A stretch of 64,000 bases of DNA from Serinicoccus chungangensis (GTDB lineage: Bacteria; Actinomycetota; Actinomycetes; Actinomycetales; Dermatophilaceae), in assembly GCF_006337125.1 (NCBI RefSeq), contig NZ_CP040887.1, positions 2,976,001-3,040,000 on the forward strand, in the 5' to 3' direction. This document shows positions 1-9,147 of this stretch, one piece after another. Numbering within the stretch: position 1 is the first letter of the stretch; each line of letters starts with the position of its first letter. The notes under the pieces were generated by a model. The model made no database searches. It saw nothing but the letters and a program-made list of their open reading frames with translations, and had not been told where the DNA came from. Position numbers and translations under genes: made by a program.

Positions 1-2
1 AA

Positions 3-1043
3 CCACAGGAGGCGACGGAGGGGCTCCCGGACCTCAGCGGAGTGCGGCTACTCGTCGCCGGGCACGATCTGAAGTTCGCTCGAGCACTCATGGAGGCGGC
101 AGAGCAGTCTGGCGCCATCCTGGAAGTCGACCCCTGGGATTCGCACACCAGCCACGATGAGCAGCTGTCCCGCGAACTCCTCGATCGGGCCGACGTCGTC
201 TTCTGCGAATGGGGGCTGGGTAACGCGGTGTGGTACTCCCAGCACGTTGCTCCCCACCAGCGGCTCATCGTGCGGGTACATGCACAGGAGCTGCGCCGGC
301 CCTACTTGAGTCGGGTGCGCACCGAGGCGGTTGACCGCTTCATCTTTGTCGGCGAGCTGATCCGCCGCTCGGCCGTCCTGAGTCACCGCGTCCCGGCGGC
401 CAAGAGCGTCGTCATCCCCAACGGCGTGGACGTGACGGCGATGAGACAGCCCAAGGTCGAGGGAGACGTGTCACACAACCTCGGCCTCGTCGGCATCGTG
501 CCGCGGGCGAAGCGCCTCGACCTAGCCCTGGACCTCCTTGAACGTCTGCGGCGAGAAGACCCTGACTACCGGCTCTTCATCAAGGGCAAGACGCCTGAGG
601 ACTTCCCCTGGATGAAGCATCGCCCCGACGAGATGGCCTTCTACGAACGGCAGTTCGGGCGGATCGACGAACTGAACCGGGCTGCGCCCGGCACCGTCGT
701 CCTGGACCCGCACGGCGACGACATGCCCGAGTGGTTCCGCAAGATCGGTGTGGCGCTCTCGGTGAGCGACCACGAGTCGTTCCACTTCACGCCCGCCGAC
801 GGCGCCGTGTCCGGTGCGCTTCCCGCGGTGCTCGCCTGGCCAGGTGCGGACCTGATCTACCCGAAGACCTGGCTGGCGCACGACCTCGACGAACTCACCG
901 AGCACATACGTACCCGTCAGCCACAGGGCGAGGCCGAAGAGATAACCCGACGCTACGCCTCATCCATCGTGACGAGCACGCTTGTGCACCAGTTGGTGCC
1001 CCGTGGGGCAAGTACTGCAACTTCTGCAGGTGCTAGCCCGTGA
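3..1043 (+). CDS. Glycosyltransferase, 5' end cut by the window edge
   Basis: The frame is open from the first bases of the window. A GTG at 42 could be a start, but the residues before it (LPDLSG) read as protein and no ribosome site precedes it, so the gene probably begins outside the window. From the GTG it encodes 333 residues. Visible motifs are VAGHDLKF near the N-terminus and VIPNGVDV at about residue 124, typical of the hinge of GT-B retaining glycosyltransferases, followed by KRLDLAL where the nucleotide-sugar domain begins. It probably transfers a sugar from an NDP donor to a lipid-linked or protein acceptor in the cytoplasm. Donor and acceptor cannot be read from sequence. Its 3' end overlaps the convergent lipoprotein gene by 11 bases. 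Confidence 0.75.
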   Translation, partial: PQEATEGLPDLSGVRLLVAGHDLKFARALMEAAEQSGAILEVDPWDSHTSHDEQLSRELLDRADVVFCEWGLGNAVWYSQHVAPHQRLIVRVHAQELRRPYLSRVRTEAVDRFIFVGELIRRSAVLSHRVPAAKSVVIPNGVDVTAMRQPKVEGDVSHNLGLVGIVPRAKRLDLALDLLERLRREDPDYRLFIKGKTPEDFPWMKHRPDEMAFYERQFGRIDELNRAAPGTVVLDPHGDDMPEWFRKIGVALSVSDHESFHFTPADGAVSGALPAVLAWPGADLIYPKTWLAHDLDELTEHIRTRQPQGEAEEITRRYASSIVTSTLVHQLVPRGASTATSAGASP

Positions 1044-1455
1044 ACTCCGCCGTCAGCGCTTCGATCCGCTCAGGTCGCCCGGCAATGAACCAGGCATCTC
1101 CGCGGATGACGTCCTGGCCCTTCTCGAGATAGCCCTCGACGTATCCATCCATGGGCCCGGAATCGGAGAAATAGGCAAGGAGGACCTGGCTGTCGCAGAC
1201 CCAGACGTCGTGCGTCTCGGCAGTGGTCTCCTCTACCTCCTCACATTCCAGTCCACCCTCCGTGGCCGCCTCGAAGAGGGCCTCAACTCCGCTCATCTGT
1301 TTACCGCTCTGCACCTTCAGCTCGCCGGTCTCCGAAGCGCTCTGCGGCACTCCGGTCTCGGTCGGCGTACTCACCGGCCCCTCCGGATCCGATCCACATG
1401 CAGCGACGAACAGGCAGAACGTGCCCGCCACGATCGACCGTGGGACGCGTTTCAC
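1033..1455 (-). CDS. Small putative lipoprotein of unknown function
   Basis: It encodes 140 residues. I chose the GTG at 1455 because AAGGAG lies six bases upstream and the product then starts MKRVPRS, a basic n-region, followed by a hydrophobic stretch and the lipobox FVAAC near residue 20. A TTG at 1476 is also in frame but has a poor ribosome site. The mature part begins GSDPEG, is rich in Ser, Thr and Glu, and contains two further cysteines (LECEE, WVCDS) that could form a disulfide. It should be exported by Sec and anchored on the outer face of the membrane. I recognise no family. It lies downstream of the leftward polysaccharide operon with a gap of 118 bases. Confidence 0.75.
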   Translation of the reverse strand: MKRVPRSIVAGTFCLFVAACGSDPEGPVSTPTETGVPQSASETGELKVQSGKQMSGVEALFEAATEGGLECEEVEETTAETHDVWVCDSQVLLAYFSDSGPMDGYVEGYLEKGQDVIRGDAWFIAGRPERIEALTAEFTG

Positions 1456-1573
1456 AACAATCTCCTTGGGTGTCAACGATCTTCCGATTTCCTAGGTGTG
1501 CCCGCGCCGGCGGCACCACCGTACTTCAGCGCAGAGAGAACGCAGGCACCCACGGCGGGGATACCTCGAGAGG

Positions 1574-3289
1574 TCAGCGACCAGAGACCTGTCTCACCCA
1601 GTCACGGCTCGGCACACGGGCCCCCCAACGGTCCGCCAACGCCGTCCAGTCCCCTTCGACCTCTGCCACGTCGGACAGGAGGGAGCGCAGGACCGGACCG
1701 GGAGGCGGAACGTGGCCACGCCCCCAGTCCCCGAGCAGCACACGGGCCCGATCGTCCCATCCGACCGCGTCGAGCCACGGCACCATCTGGTTGATGACGT
1801 GACCGTCCGTACGGTTCTGCAGATAGATGACGAAGTTGTCGAAGCCCGGAGCATAGACCCGCTGCAGGTCGGCTCGTGGATGCTCCTCGAGCGCCGAGCG
1901 GCACTCCTCGACCGACGAGGAACCAAAGGCAGCGCGCGCAAAAGCGGCCCAATGAACTTCGGCATAATCGACGATTCGTGTCTGTGGGTTGACAGGAACA
2001 GCGAGGGACCCGGGAAACTCGTGGGCAACGTTGAGGGACGCGAAACCGCCGCCGGACATCCCGAAGAAGACCAGGTGCTCCGCGCCGATCCACATCTGAA
2101 CACGGGTGAGGACTGCGACAAGGACGTCGGTCAAAGGCAACGTCCTGGTCCCGAGGTACCACGCCAGCCCTAGATCAGCCGACGCCAACAGGCCAGGATC
2201 AGAGATGAATACCCGGTTGACACCCGAGTTCTCCGACACCGACCGACCGGTGAAGAGAGGGGGGCGCAACCCAGAACCGCCGAGTGCTGCATGAAAGCTG
2301 ATCAGGGTAGTGGACGCGCCATTATCCTCGATCATGAGGTCGAGCGGGTAACCGCCCTCCCACACCGTGAGAAACCGCGAGACCGGGCCCTCCGTCGGCA
2401 CCTGTTGCGACCCCGACACGTCTACGAAGACTCCCCACGCGTCCGTTTCGCGGCGACTCATCACGGGCGATGGTTCCCCGTAGACCGAGAACGGCCGCGC
2501 GTACGCACGGTCGAGCTCGGACCTGTGGCCTTCAGAGTCCAGCTCTTCGACGCGGGCCACGATGTGCTGCGCGAGGAAGGTATAGGCATCAGCGACGTAA
2601 TGGAAGGGGCTCGGTCCCCACTGGTGGTCCGCAGGTGTCCGCGCGAGATCTTCCGGGAGGTCGATGCACGTGATCCCCGCGCTCTCGAAGACGGCGAAGT
2701 AACGAGCGTACTTCTCATCAGCCTCTGCGGGAGACATCATCCAGGTAGGCACAGCCAGCGGTTCGCCATCGTCGTATCGCGACGCCCACGGAGTCCGTAG
2801 GACAACGGTCCGTCGGGCGAGGCCGAGGTCCTTCAGTAGTTCCAGGAACTGCTGGGCCCCGGCACTCCACAGGATGAAATGCTCCTCCGAGCCAAAGGCG
2901 AGGTGCGGAAGCTGTGCAGTTGCCTCGCGTCCCCCAGCCTGCCAAAACTCGTTCAGCTTGGTGACGAAAGCACCACCGACATCGATGACACCGCCCCGCT
3001 CGTCCACCAGATCCACCAGGAGGAGGTCGACGTCGCCGGAGATCTCCCGCAGCTGCCGAGCCAGGCTGCCCTCGAGGTCACCATGCACCATGTTCCGTTG
3101 GAATGCCGACGCGATGGGGGTCAGCTCGCGCTTCAGGTGGCCGGCCTCTGTGAACGCACTGGCCAATGACTGTCGGGCAACGTATTTCCGAAGCTTGAAA
3201 TTGGCCGGTAGGTACTCAAAGGTGTCGCGACTGACGCAACTGCCATAGATGAACGTGCCAACCTGCGCGAGCTCGGTGTCCGGGTTCAC
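1574..3289 (-). CDS. DUF6270 domain fused to a serine-hydrolase-like domain
   Basis: It encodes 571 residues. The N-terminal 250 residues carry the GSCVSRD signature (residues 16-22) of DUF6270 proteins, which are common in capsule and teichoic-acid-like clusters and have an SGNH-like look. The C-terminal part from about residue 330 has a nucleophile elbow GMSGGG with the serine near residue 412, and a candidate catalytic histidine in TDGHV near residue 497, as in alpha/beta hydrolases. I infer an esterase or acyltransferase acting on a polysaccharide substituent such as O-acetyl. It has no signal peptide, so it should act in the cytoplasm. Its ATG overlaps the stop of the asparagine-synthetase-like gene by four bases, so the two are translationally coupled as the last genes of the leftward operon. 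Confidence 0.8.
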   Translation of the reverse strand: MNPDTELAQVGTFIYGSCVSRDTFEYLPANFKLRKYVARQSLASAFTEAGHLKRELTPIASAFQRNMVHGDLEGSLARQLREISGDVDLLLVDLVDERGGVIDVGGAFVTKLNEFWQAGGREATAQLPHLAFGSEEHFILWSAGAQQFLELLKDLGLARRTVVLRTPWASRYDDGEPLAVPTWMMSPAEADEKYARYFAVFESAGITCIDLPEDLARTPADHQWGPSPFHYVADAYTFLAQHIVARVEELDSEGHRSELDRAYARPFSVYGEPSPVMSRRETDAWGVFVDVSGSQQVPTEGPVSRFLTVWEGGYPLDLMIEDNGASTTLISFHAALGGSGLRPPLFTGRSVSENSGVNRVFISDPGLLASADLGLAWYLGTRTLPLTDVLVAVLTRVQMWIGAEHLVFFGMSGGGFASLNVAHEFPGSLAVPVNPQTRIVDYAEVHWAAFARAAFGSSSVEECRSALEEHPRADLQRVYAPGFDNFVIYLQNRTDGHVINQMVPWLDAVGWDDRARVLLGDWGRGHVPPPGPVLRSLLSDVAEVEGDWTALADRWGARVPSRDWVRQVSGR

Positions 3290-5121
3290 GAGGGCACCGC
3301 GATCTCGATAGATTTCACGTCCGACGGACGATCCCCGAGCCAGTCACCACTCAGCATGTACTGAGCAGAGAAGAGCGCCCACGCGAGGGGGGCTCGGTAT
3401 CGCCGACCGCGAAGCATGGCCGCCACTGCCTCACGATCGACCACGTCGAAGATCATGCTCTGCGGACTCGACATGAGGTACTCCAAGAAGAACTCGCTGA
3501 GCCCCGGGGTAAAGGCCGACCGCCAGTTGAAGGACGCCCTGGGCTGGTCATGAGCGGTGTACGGGGCCCGATTCTCCCAGGTCGCCGGTTTGTAGCTCGG
3601 GAGAGGCCCTTCTGTCTCGAAGGCCCACCGGTCACGGAAGAACGGCAGGTCGACGACCTGAGGCGCCAGATTCGTCATCACCGCATGGGCCATCTGTTCC
3701 CCGAGGAGCGCTGATGAGGGGAGCGAACGTAGCGCCCTCACCATCTGATTGTTGATGAGGAGGGTGGTGTGCGAATTGACGACCGACTCACCGTGACGCA
3801 TGGTGGCCAGCCAGCGTCCCGTCCGGTGGGAGACGTATCCATCGAACAGGGCACGTGCTGGATCTTCGATCGCGCCCGACCATACGCTGCGGACATCCGC
3901 CTCCACCGCCTCGACCGCCAACGGCGTCAGGACGTCTTCGTTGTTGAACCAGGTCTTGCGCAGAATCGCGACCGCACGATCTGTTCTCGGCACCTCATCG
4001 TTCAGATATCTGGCGAAGCCCCCACGAACGATCTCACCGCCCTGACCACCGAGGTTCGCCCTGTCGGTGATGGGCACATGCAGGGTCGACGGCATCGGAA
4101 GGGCCGTAAAGGCATTGCCCATTCCCCCTGTGGAGCGCAGCGTCGCCCAGGCTTGTTCCTCGGGGCGCCCCACGACGACTGCACCACCTGAGGCTCCCCG
4201 CTGCACCGGAGGGTTCACCAACCGGTGCGACACCCCCAGTGCTGCGGTGACTTCTCTCCCGACGACCCCTTCACCGCTCTCGGGGAGCCCGTTGGTGTAG
4301 GTGCTGAAGTCGACACCTGCGGCGTGCAGGGCCGCCACGACGAGTCTGCTGTCCTTACCGCCGGTAATGGCGGCGACCACGTCACCGGCCCCCCGGGTCA
4401 GGACGCGCGCATAGTCCACGAGACCTTCCGCGATCTGCTCGGCCACCCCGGAGAGGTCGTCCTCGCTCCGTATGTCGGGTTCGTCCTGAATGATCCTGAA
4501 GTCTGACCTCGGGTCCGAACAGAACTGCGCCGCTGCGGGCACCACAGCAACACCCGCAAATGGCAGCGATTCGGCGAAGGGCAGCCCGTGCATGAGAAAT
4601 CCCGCGATTCCCAACCGACTGTAGACAGGGTGCTGTCCGTGGCGGATCAGGCTCAAGACGGCCGCCGAATTGCTCAGGATGACGACATCTTCGGTCTCGG
4701 TCCAGTACAGGCCCTCGGACCGGTGCTGGTTCGTGATACCCACGAGAGTGGAAGCCGACGCACCCACGAGTCCGAAACTGCCCATCCCGGACCACGCGGT
4801 CTCCGGCGGCAGGGACTCTGCGGAGGTGGCGCCGAGAGCGCCGAGCAGATGGGACCCGACTATTCCCGACCACGCCCACGCGCGGTTCTTGTTGCCCATC
4901 CACCCTAGGCGTTCGGGCGAGGTCGTCGGCTCGTTGGATCGGAACAACATGGCCACGCGCCCGCCACCCGGAACCCACCGAAGATCTTGGGTTGTGTTCA
5001 CAGCAGGCCACGGCTGAACGCGGTCAAGCGCCACGTTGGCGTTGCCGACCCGCTGCCGCAGCACCGAACGGTCAGCAAGAGGCACGGTGTTCTTCGTGCG
5101 TATGGCCACGAACAGGCGCAC
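3286..5121 (-). CDS. Asparagine-synthetase-like PP-loop protein, no glutaminase cysteine
   Basis: It encodes 611 residues. An N-terminal domain (about 1-220) has the layout of a class II glutamine amidotransferase domain but starts MRLFVAIR, so the catalytic Cys2 is missing. The synthetase domain carries the ATP pyrophosphatase loop TGGKDSR at about 253-259, where true AsnB has SGGxDSS. The enzyme should adenylate a carboxylate, but it cannot hydrolyse glutamine, so the nucleophile is either free ammonia or an amine on the substrate, as in beta-lactam synthetase and lasso-peptide cyclases. In this operon, next to a UDP-aminouronate dehydrogenase, I infer amidation of a uronic acid carboxyl in the polysaccharide. 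True asparagine synthesis is unlikely. The start lies 43 bases after the heparinase-like gene stop. Confidence 0.8.
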   Translation of the reverse strand: MRLFVAIRTKNTVPLADRSVLRQRVGNANVALDRVQPWPAVNTTQDLRWVPGGGRVAMLFRSNEPTTSPERLGWMGNKNRAWAWSGIVGSHLLGALGATSAESLPPETAWSGMGSFGLVGASASTLVGITNQHRSEGLYWTETEDVVILSNSAAVLSLIRHGQHPVYSRLGIAGFLMHGLPFAESLPFAGVAVVPAAAQFCSDPRSDFRIIQDEPDIRSEDDLSGVAEQIAEGLVDYARVLTRGAGDVVAAITGGKDSRLVVAALHAAGVDFSTYTNGLPESGEGVVGREVTAALGVSHRLVNPPVQRGASGGAVVVGRPEEQAWATLRSTGGMGNAFTALPMPSTLHVPITDRANLGGQGGEIVRGGFARYLNDEVPRTDRAVAILRKTWFNNEDVLTPLAVEAVEADVRSVWSGAIEDPARALFDGYVSHRTGRWLATMRHGESVVNSHTTLLINNQMVRALRSLPSSALLGEQMAHAVMTNLAPQVVDLPFFRDRWAFETEGPLPSYKPATWENRAPYTAHDQPRASFNWRSAFTPGLSEFFLEYLMSSPQSMIFDVVDREAVAAMLRGRRYRAPLAWALFSAQYMLSGDWLGDRPSDVKSIEIAVPS

Positions 5122-5163
5122 AGGTTGCCTCCAAGGATGATGCGAGACGGCAGACCTCGCAGC

Positions 5164-6912
5164 CTACTTCACAGCACAATCGGCGCCATTCTGGTTCGCT
5201 TTCCAGTCAGCGAGCTCGCCACCACCCTCGCCGAAGGTGGCTACGTAGATGTCTTCGCCGCGACAGATTCGGAAGACATCGGATGCGTCCTGGTCAGTGA
5301 CCGGCGCGATCGAGAGGGGCTCCTCAGACCGACGGAAGGTCATCGCCACCGTCAGTTCTCCCCTGCACCCGGCCGCCCTCGCTTCCACGGTCCTCGTGGG
5401 CACGATCGTGCGCCACCGTGAGGAGAACCAGCCCTGTATCGGACGAGATGTCCCTTTCGTCACCCTGACTTCACCCTGACCCGACACCCACGCCAGGCGC
5501 AGTGCATTACCATCCCCCCGAACGAAGACTGAATCCTGTTCGGTGCGGTGTCCGGCTCGTGGGTCGAGGTGCCACCACTGGCTCACAGCGACCTCGGCGC
5601 CCGCATCGAACCGGTCCCTGATCACGATCAGACCTCGATCCAGGCACACGATCACCTCGCGGGTGAGGATGACCCCGTCGTAGCCGACGTCCTCGAACCG
5701 GAAGAACTCGTTCGTCTTCCCCAGCCGGGACTCCACCAGGCCCACCGCCGCCGTTCGGTCGTACTCGTGGCCCGCGACGGACAAGGAGTTGTGCGCCTCC
5801 CGACTCAACAGGTGCGCCCGATAGGGGTCGGTAGCGTCGTAGGCGTACTTCCCCGAGTCGACCAGGAGCTGGCCCCCGTCCGCGTACAGCGTGAGCGCCA
5901 TTCCGTCAGCGTGGCCATGTATGCGGTCCTGGGGGCCGTAGCGCAATGAGTAGAACGCCGTGTCAGCGAACGGAGTGTCCTCATCTCCCCAGCTCGACCT
6001 TCCGAAGACGTAGCCAGATTCATAGATGCGCACCCGCTCACCGGGTGCTACGCCGACAGCGCCGGAACTGCTGACGTAGTCGACGGCCGGGTGCCCTAGC
6101 GCTCTTGGGCTGAACTCTTCAGTGTCGCCGATGAGCTCGTACCGCCCATCCGGCCGGGTGGCGTGCGCCATCCCCACCGGTGCGAGCAGGATGCGATCGA
6201 ACTCCGTCGGCGCCTCACCGGCAATGACCTCGATCCGCCGCCGCAGTAGACGCCACCACGTGTAGTTGATCTGGTGGTACTGCAGCGCCCCCTCCTCGTT
6301 GATCCCTTCGTCGTCATAGCTCATGCGCAACATGTCGACCGATCGCTCGACCGCGAGATCCACCCACGCGGGCCGCTGAAGCACCGCACCCAGCACCAGG
6401 AGGCCTTGATGCTGTTGCAGGGCGTGGTTGCCGGACCGGATGTGGGTCGGATCCGCCAGCCACTCACCATGCTCAACCAGTGAGTCGAGCACCTCGGGGA
6501 GGTGATCAGGACGAAGATCCTGCAGGACAGGCAGGGCGAAGCAGAGCGTCAGAGCTCGCGCGGCCTCGACCATGTCCGCCCACGAGTATCGCGCTCGCCC
6601 ACGACCAGGTGGGTTGGATCGGATCCAGGAACCTGCGATGTCGAGCCACGTGTCGATCAACCCATCTTCGCCGGCAGCCGCCTGCCGGCGCAGGGGATCC
6701 AACCACCGCAGCATGTGGTACTGCGCGACCCAGTTCGGCTCGCGGAAGGGGTCCTCGCGCCACGTGAGGTTCGCCGGCATCCGCCAAACGGCATGGGGCG
6801 CGAGCTCGAGTCTGCGTTGAGCCAACGCACGTGCCTTGGCGGCGTCTGCTGCAGTCGGGTCGAACGGTGCGCCGAATGCCAGATTCGTCGCCATGTCGCG
6901 CGAGAACTCCAT
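5164..6912 (-). CDS. Heparinase II/III family protein (polysaccharide lyase-like)
   Basis: It encodes 582 residues. The N-terminal two thirds is helix-rich with many Trp and aromatic residues, as in the alpha/alpha toroid of polysaccharide lyases. The C-terminal half carries IHGHADG at about 331-337, the heparinase II/III hallmark, followed by LLVDSGKYAYD and SREAHNSLSV, also typical. Such enzymes cleave uronic-acid-containing glycans by beta-elimination. No signal peptide is visible, so it is either cytoplasmic or exported by an unseen route, which is unusual for a lyase. Members inside biosynthetic clusters may edit or release polymer, or may have another activity. It sits between a TPR-glycosyltransferase (9 bases upstream) and the asparagine-synthetase-like gene. 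Confidence 0.85.
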   Translation of the reverse strand: MEFSRDMATNLAFGAPFDPTAADAAKARALAQRRLELAPHAVWRMPANLTWREDPFREPNWVAQYHMLRWLDPLRRQAAAGEDGLIDTWLDIAGSWIRSNPPGRGRARYSWADMVEAARALTLCFALPVLQDLRPDHLPEVLDSLVEHGEWLADPTHIRSGNHALQQHQGLLVLGAVLQRPAWVDLAVERSVDMLRMSYDDEGINEEGALQYHQINYTWWRLLRRRIEVIAGEAPTEFDRILLAPVGMAHATRPDGRYELIGDTEEFSPRALGHPAVDYVSSSGAVGVAPGERVRIYESGYVFGRSSWGDEDTPFADTAFYSLRYGPQDRIHGHADGMALTLYADGGQLLVDSGKYAYDATDPYRAHLLSREAHNSLSVAGHEYDRTAAVGLVESRLGKTNEFFRFEDVGYDGVILTREVIVCLDRGLIVIRDRFDAGAEVAVSQWWHLDPRAGHRTEQDSVFVRGDGNALRLAWVSGQGEVRVTKGTSRPIQGWFSSRWRTIVPTRTVEARAAGCRGELTVAMTFRRSEEPLSIAPVTDQDASDVFRICRGEDIYVATFGEGGGELADWKANQNGADCAVK

Positions 6913-6921
6913 GTCAGCGGG

Positions 6922-9147
6922 TTACCGTCCGTGCGCAGGGTCAGCAGTGCGAGATCCGCCCAGCTCCTCGTAGACCTCGCTTACGAGTGGTGCCAGCGCG
7001 CGCCAGTCCCGGTGCTGCCGCACCCATCCCAGTCCTTCGTCCGCCAACTGTTCGCGCAGACCCGGGTCATCGACCAGGGATCGCAGGGCGTGCGTCAGCG
7101 AGTCGGCGTCCCCCTTGCGATGGACCAGGCCGGTGCGACCGTCATCGACGATCTCCGTCAGCGCTGCGACGTCGGACACGACGACCGACTTGCCCATGGC
7201 CATCGCCTCGAAAGGTTTGAGCGGTGACACCATCTCGCAGACGGGAAGCGGCATACGTGGGAAGGGGGCGATGTCGATGACGGAGTAGTAGTCCTCCACC
7301 TGCTCGTGCGGCACCCGGCCGGTGAAGATCACCGTGTCTGCGAGACCCTCGCGCTCCACCCGCTCCTGATACTCGCTCAGCTCTGCACCGTCCCCCACGA
7401 GGAGGAAGCCGACGTCCCGCCGTTCTGAGCGCAGTGTCGCGGCCGCGTCGATCAGGAGGTCGATGCCCTCGTAGTTGAGGATCGAACCGACGTAGCCGAT
7501 GACGGTCCGACCAGCGAGGCCCAGCTCGGCCGCCAGGGCCTCGTTGCGGCTGCGTGGCACGAACCGGGTGGTGTCGACACCATTCGGGACCAGAACGATC
7601 TTGTCCTCGTCGACACCCCGACGGACCAGTTCGTCGCGCAGTGCTCCGGTGATCGCGAGCACGCGGGTCGCCTGCCTCGCGGCATCGGTCTCCATCCGGG
7701 ACATGAAGCGGAACATGTCACTGTCGGCGAGCTCAGGGTTGCGGGAGGCGCGGGTGACCTCCCACAGGCCACGGACCTCGTAGACGCTGGGCAGACCGAG
7801 TGCGTGGGCGGCCTCGACCACGCTCAACCCGTTCCAGTGGTTGGATGCGGCGTGCAGCACGAATGGCCGCTGCTGCTCGGCGAGCTCCGTCAGAGAGGCC
7901 GCATACCGCGAGACGTAGCGCTGCAGCGGGTTCTTCGGCTCCAGGATCTGACTGTCGCTGAGCCTCAGGTAGTCGACGCCGTCCACGTGGACGGCGCTCT
8001 CCTTCGTGTCCTGGAACCCTGGCATGTCCTGGGGATAGCCGAGCCGCGTCACACCGGTGACGTCCCAGCCGTGCGCACGCAGCGACGAGAGCAGACCTTG
8101 GGTTCGCGTGGCGTAACCCGCGGAGTGGTGCGGAAGCGAGTTGTGGACGCAGTAGAGGGCGCGGCCCCTGTCGGTCGGGTATGCCGTCTCCGTCCGCGGG
8201 ACCCGGAATGGGTAGCCCTCACGAATCAGCTCCAGACGGGAGAGCATCGGCCCTTCAGTCAGGCGCAGCAGCTTGGTCCTGGCCCAGGCATCGTCAGGTC
8301 GCGCCCGCCGGTAGTGCTGCAGGTAGTCCACCGCCACCTCCGGCGACCGCTCCCGCAGCTCGCGGCGCAACGTCGCCCGTAGCGCTCGCGCCGGGATCTC
8401 CTTCGGTCCGGACGCCTCGAGCTCGGCCAGCGCCTCCCGGTGCTCGCCGCGACCCAGGTGCACCAGGAGACGAGCCCTCCGGTCGAGCGAGTCGTCGCCC
8501 GAGGCCGTCCAGTGCTCGGCGTCGTTGACGGCGTACGTCGCGGCCAGGACGGCAACAGGGTCTTCGCTGGCGGCCAGCGCGTTCAGAGAGGTCGCCACGG
8601 CGTGGCCGACGTCGTCCTGGGTGAGGGCCGGTAGCAGGAACGCAAGGGCGTCCGCGTCCACCGCGCCGCGGGCCGGGAGCCGGCGAGCCAACGCGGTCAG
8701 CACGGCCACCCTCCCCTCAGTGACACCGGTCGTGGTGTGATCGAGATCGAGGAAGAACTCCAGGGCGTCCAGGTTGGTCGGGTCGAGCTCGAGGGAGTCC
8801 CGGAGGGCATGGTGGGCGGCCATCCGGTGACCCAGCTGGAGCATTCGCGTGCCATACGCGAAGCACAGCCACGTGTCGGGTCCGTGCTGCAGCCGTGCCT
8901 GACGCAGGGTCTCGAGTGACTCCGCCTTGTTCCCAGCGTTCCAATGCTCGGTCGCCCGCTCACGCGCGCGGGCTCTGGAGGCGGCGGGACCGGAGCTGAC
9001 GGGCTCCGCAGGTGCTTCAGCCCCGGCGGAGGACACGAGCCGAGCCGACAGCTGGCGGCGTACCCGAGCCCGGGCCGTCCAGTAGCCAACCTTGGCCCGG
9101 CGCAGGCTCCGGTCCCAGACGCTCGCTACGGACGGCCCGAGGGTCAA
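6922..9147 (-). CDS. GT4 glycosyltransferase with N-terminal helical repeat region
   Basis: It encodes 741 residues. Residues 50-300 are Ala/Leu/Arg-rich helices with TPR-like spacing (WNAGNKAESLETLRQARL and similar). From about 325 a GT-B domain starts with YCVHNSLPHHSAGYATR, continues with VPNGVDTTRF and YVGSILNYEGIDLLIDA, and has EAMAMGKSVVVSD near the C-terminus, all diagnostic of GT4. It should use an NDP-sugar or polyprenyl donor at the cytoplasmic face. The helical N-terminus may dock other assembly proteins (inference). Its ATG overlaps the wecC-like stop by four bases, so the pair is translationally coupled. Confidence 0.88.
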   Translation of the reverse strand: MTLGPSVASVWDRSLRRAKVGYWTARARVRRQLSARLVSSAGAEAPAEPVSSGPAASRARARERATEHWNAGNKAESLETLRQARLQHGPDTWLCFAYGTRMLQLGHRMAAHHALRDSLELDPTNLDALEFFLDLDHTTTGVTEGRVAVLTALARRLPARGAVDADALAFLLPALTQDDVGHAVATSLNALAASEDPVAVLAATYAVNDAEHWTASGDDSLDRRARLLVHLGRGEHREALAELEASGPKEIPARALRATLRRELRERSPEVAVDYLQHYRRARPDDAWARTKLLRLTEGPMLSRLELIREGYPFRVPRTETAYPTDRGRALYCVHNSLPHHSAGYATRTQGLLSSLRAHGWDVTGVTRLGYPQDMPGFQDTKESAVHVDGVDYLRLSDSQILEPKNPLQRYVSRYAASLTELAEQQRPFVLHAASNHWNGLSVVEAAHALGLPSVYEVRGLWEVTRASRNPELADSDMFRFMSRMETDAARQATRVLAITGALRDELVRRGVDEDKIVLVPNGVDTTRFVPRSRNEALAAELGLAGRTVIGYVGSILNYEGIDLLIDAAATLRSERRDVGFLLVGDGAELSEYQERVEREGLADTVIFTGRVPHEQVEDYYSVIDIAPFPRMPLPVCEMVSPLKPFEAMAMGKSVVVSDVAALTEIVDDGRTGLVHRKGDADSLTHALRSLVDDPGLREQLADEGLGWVRQHRDWRALAPLVSEVYEELGGSRTADPAHGR

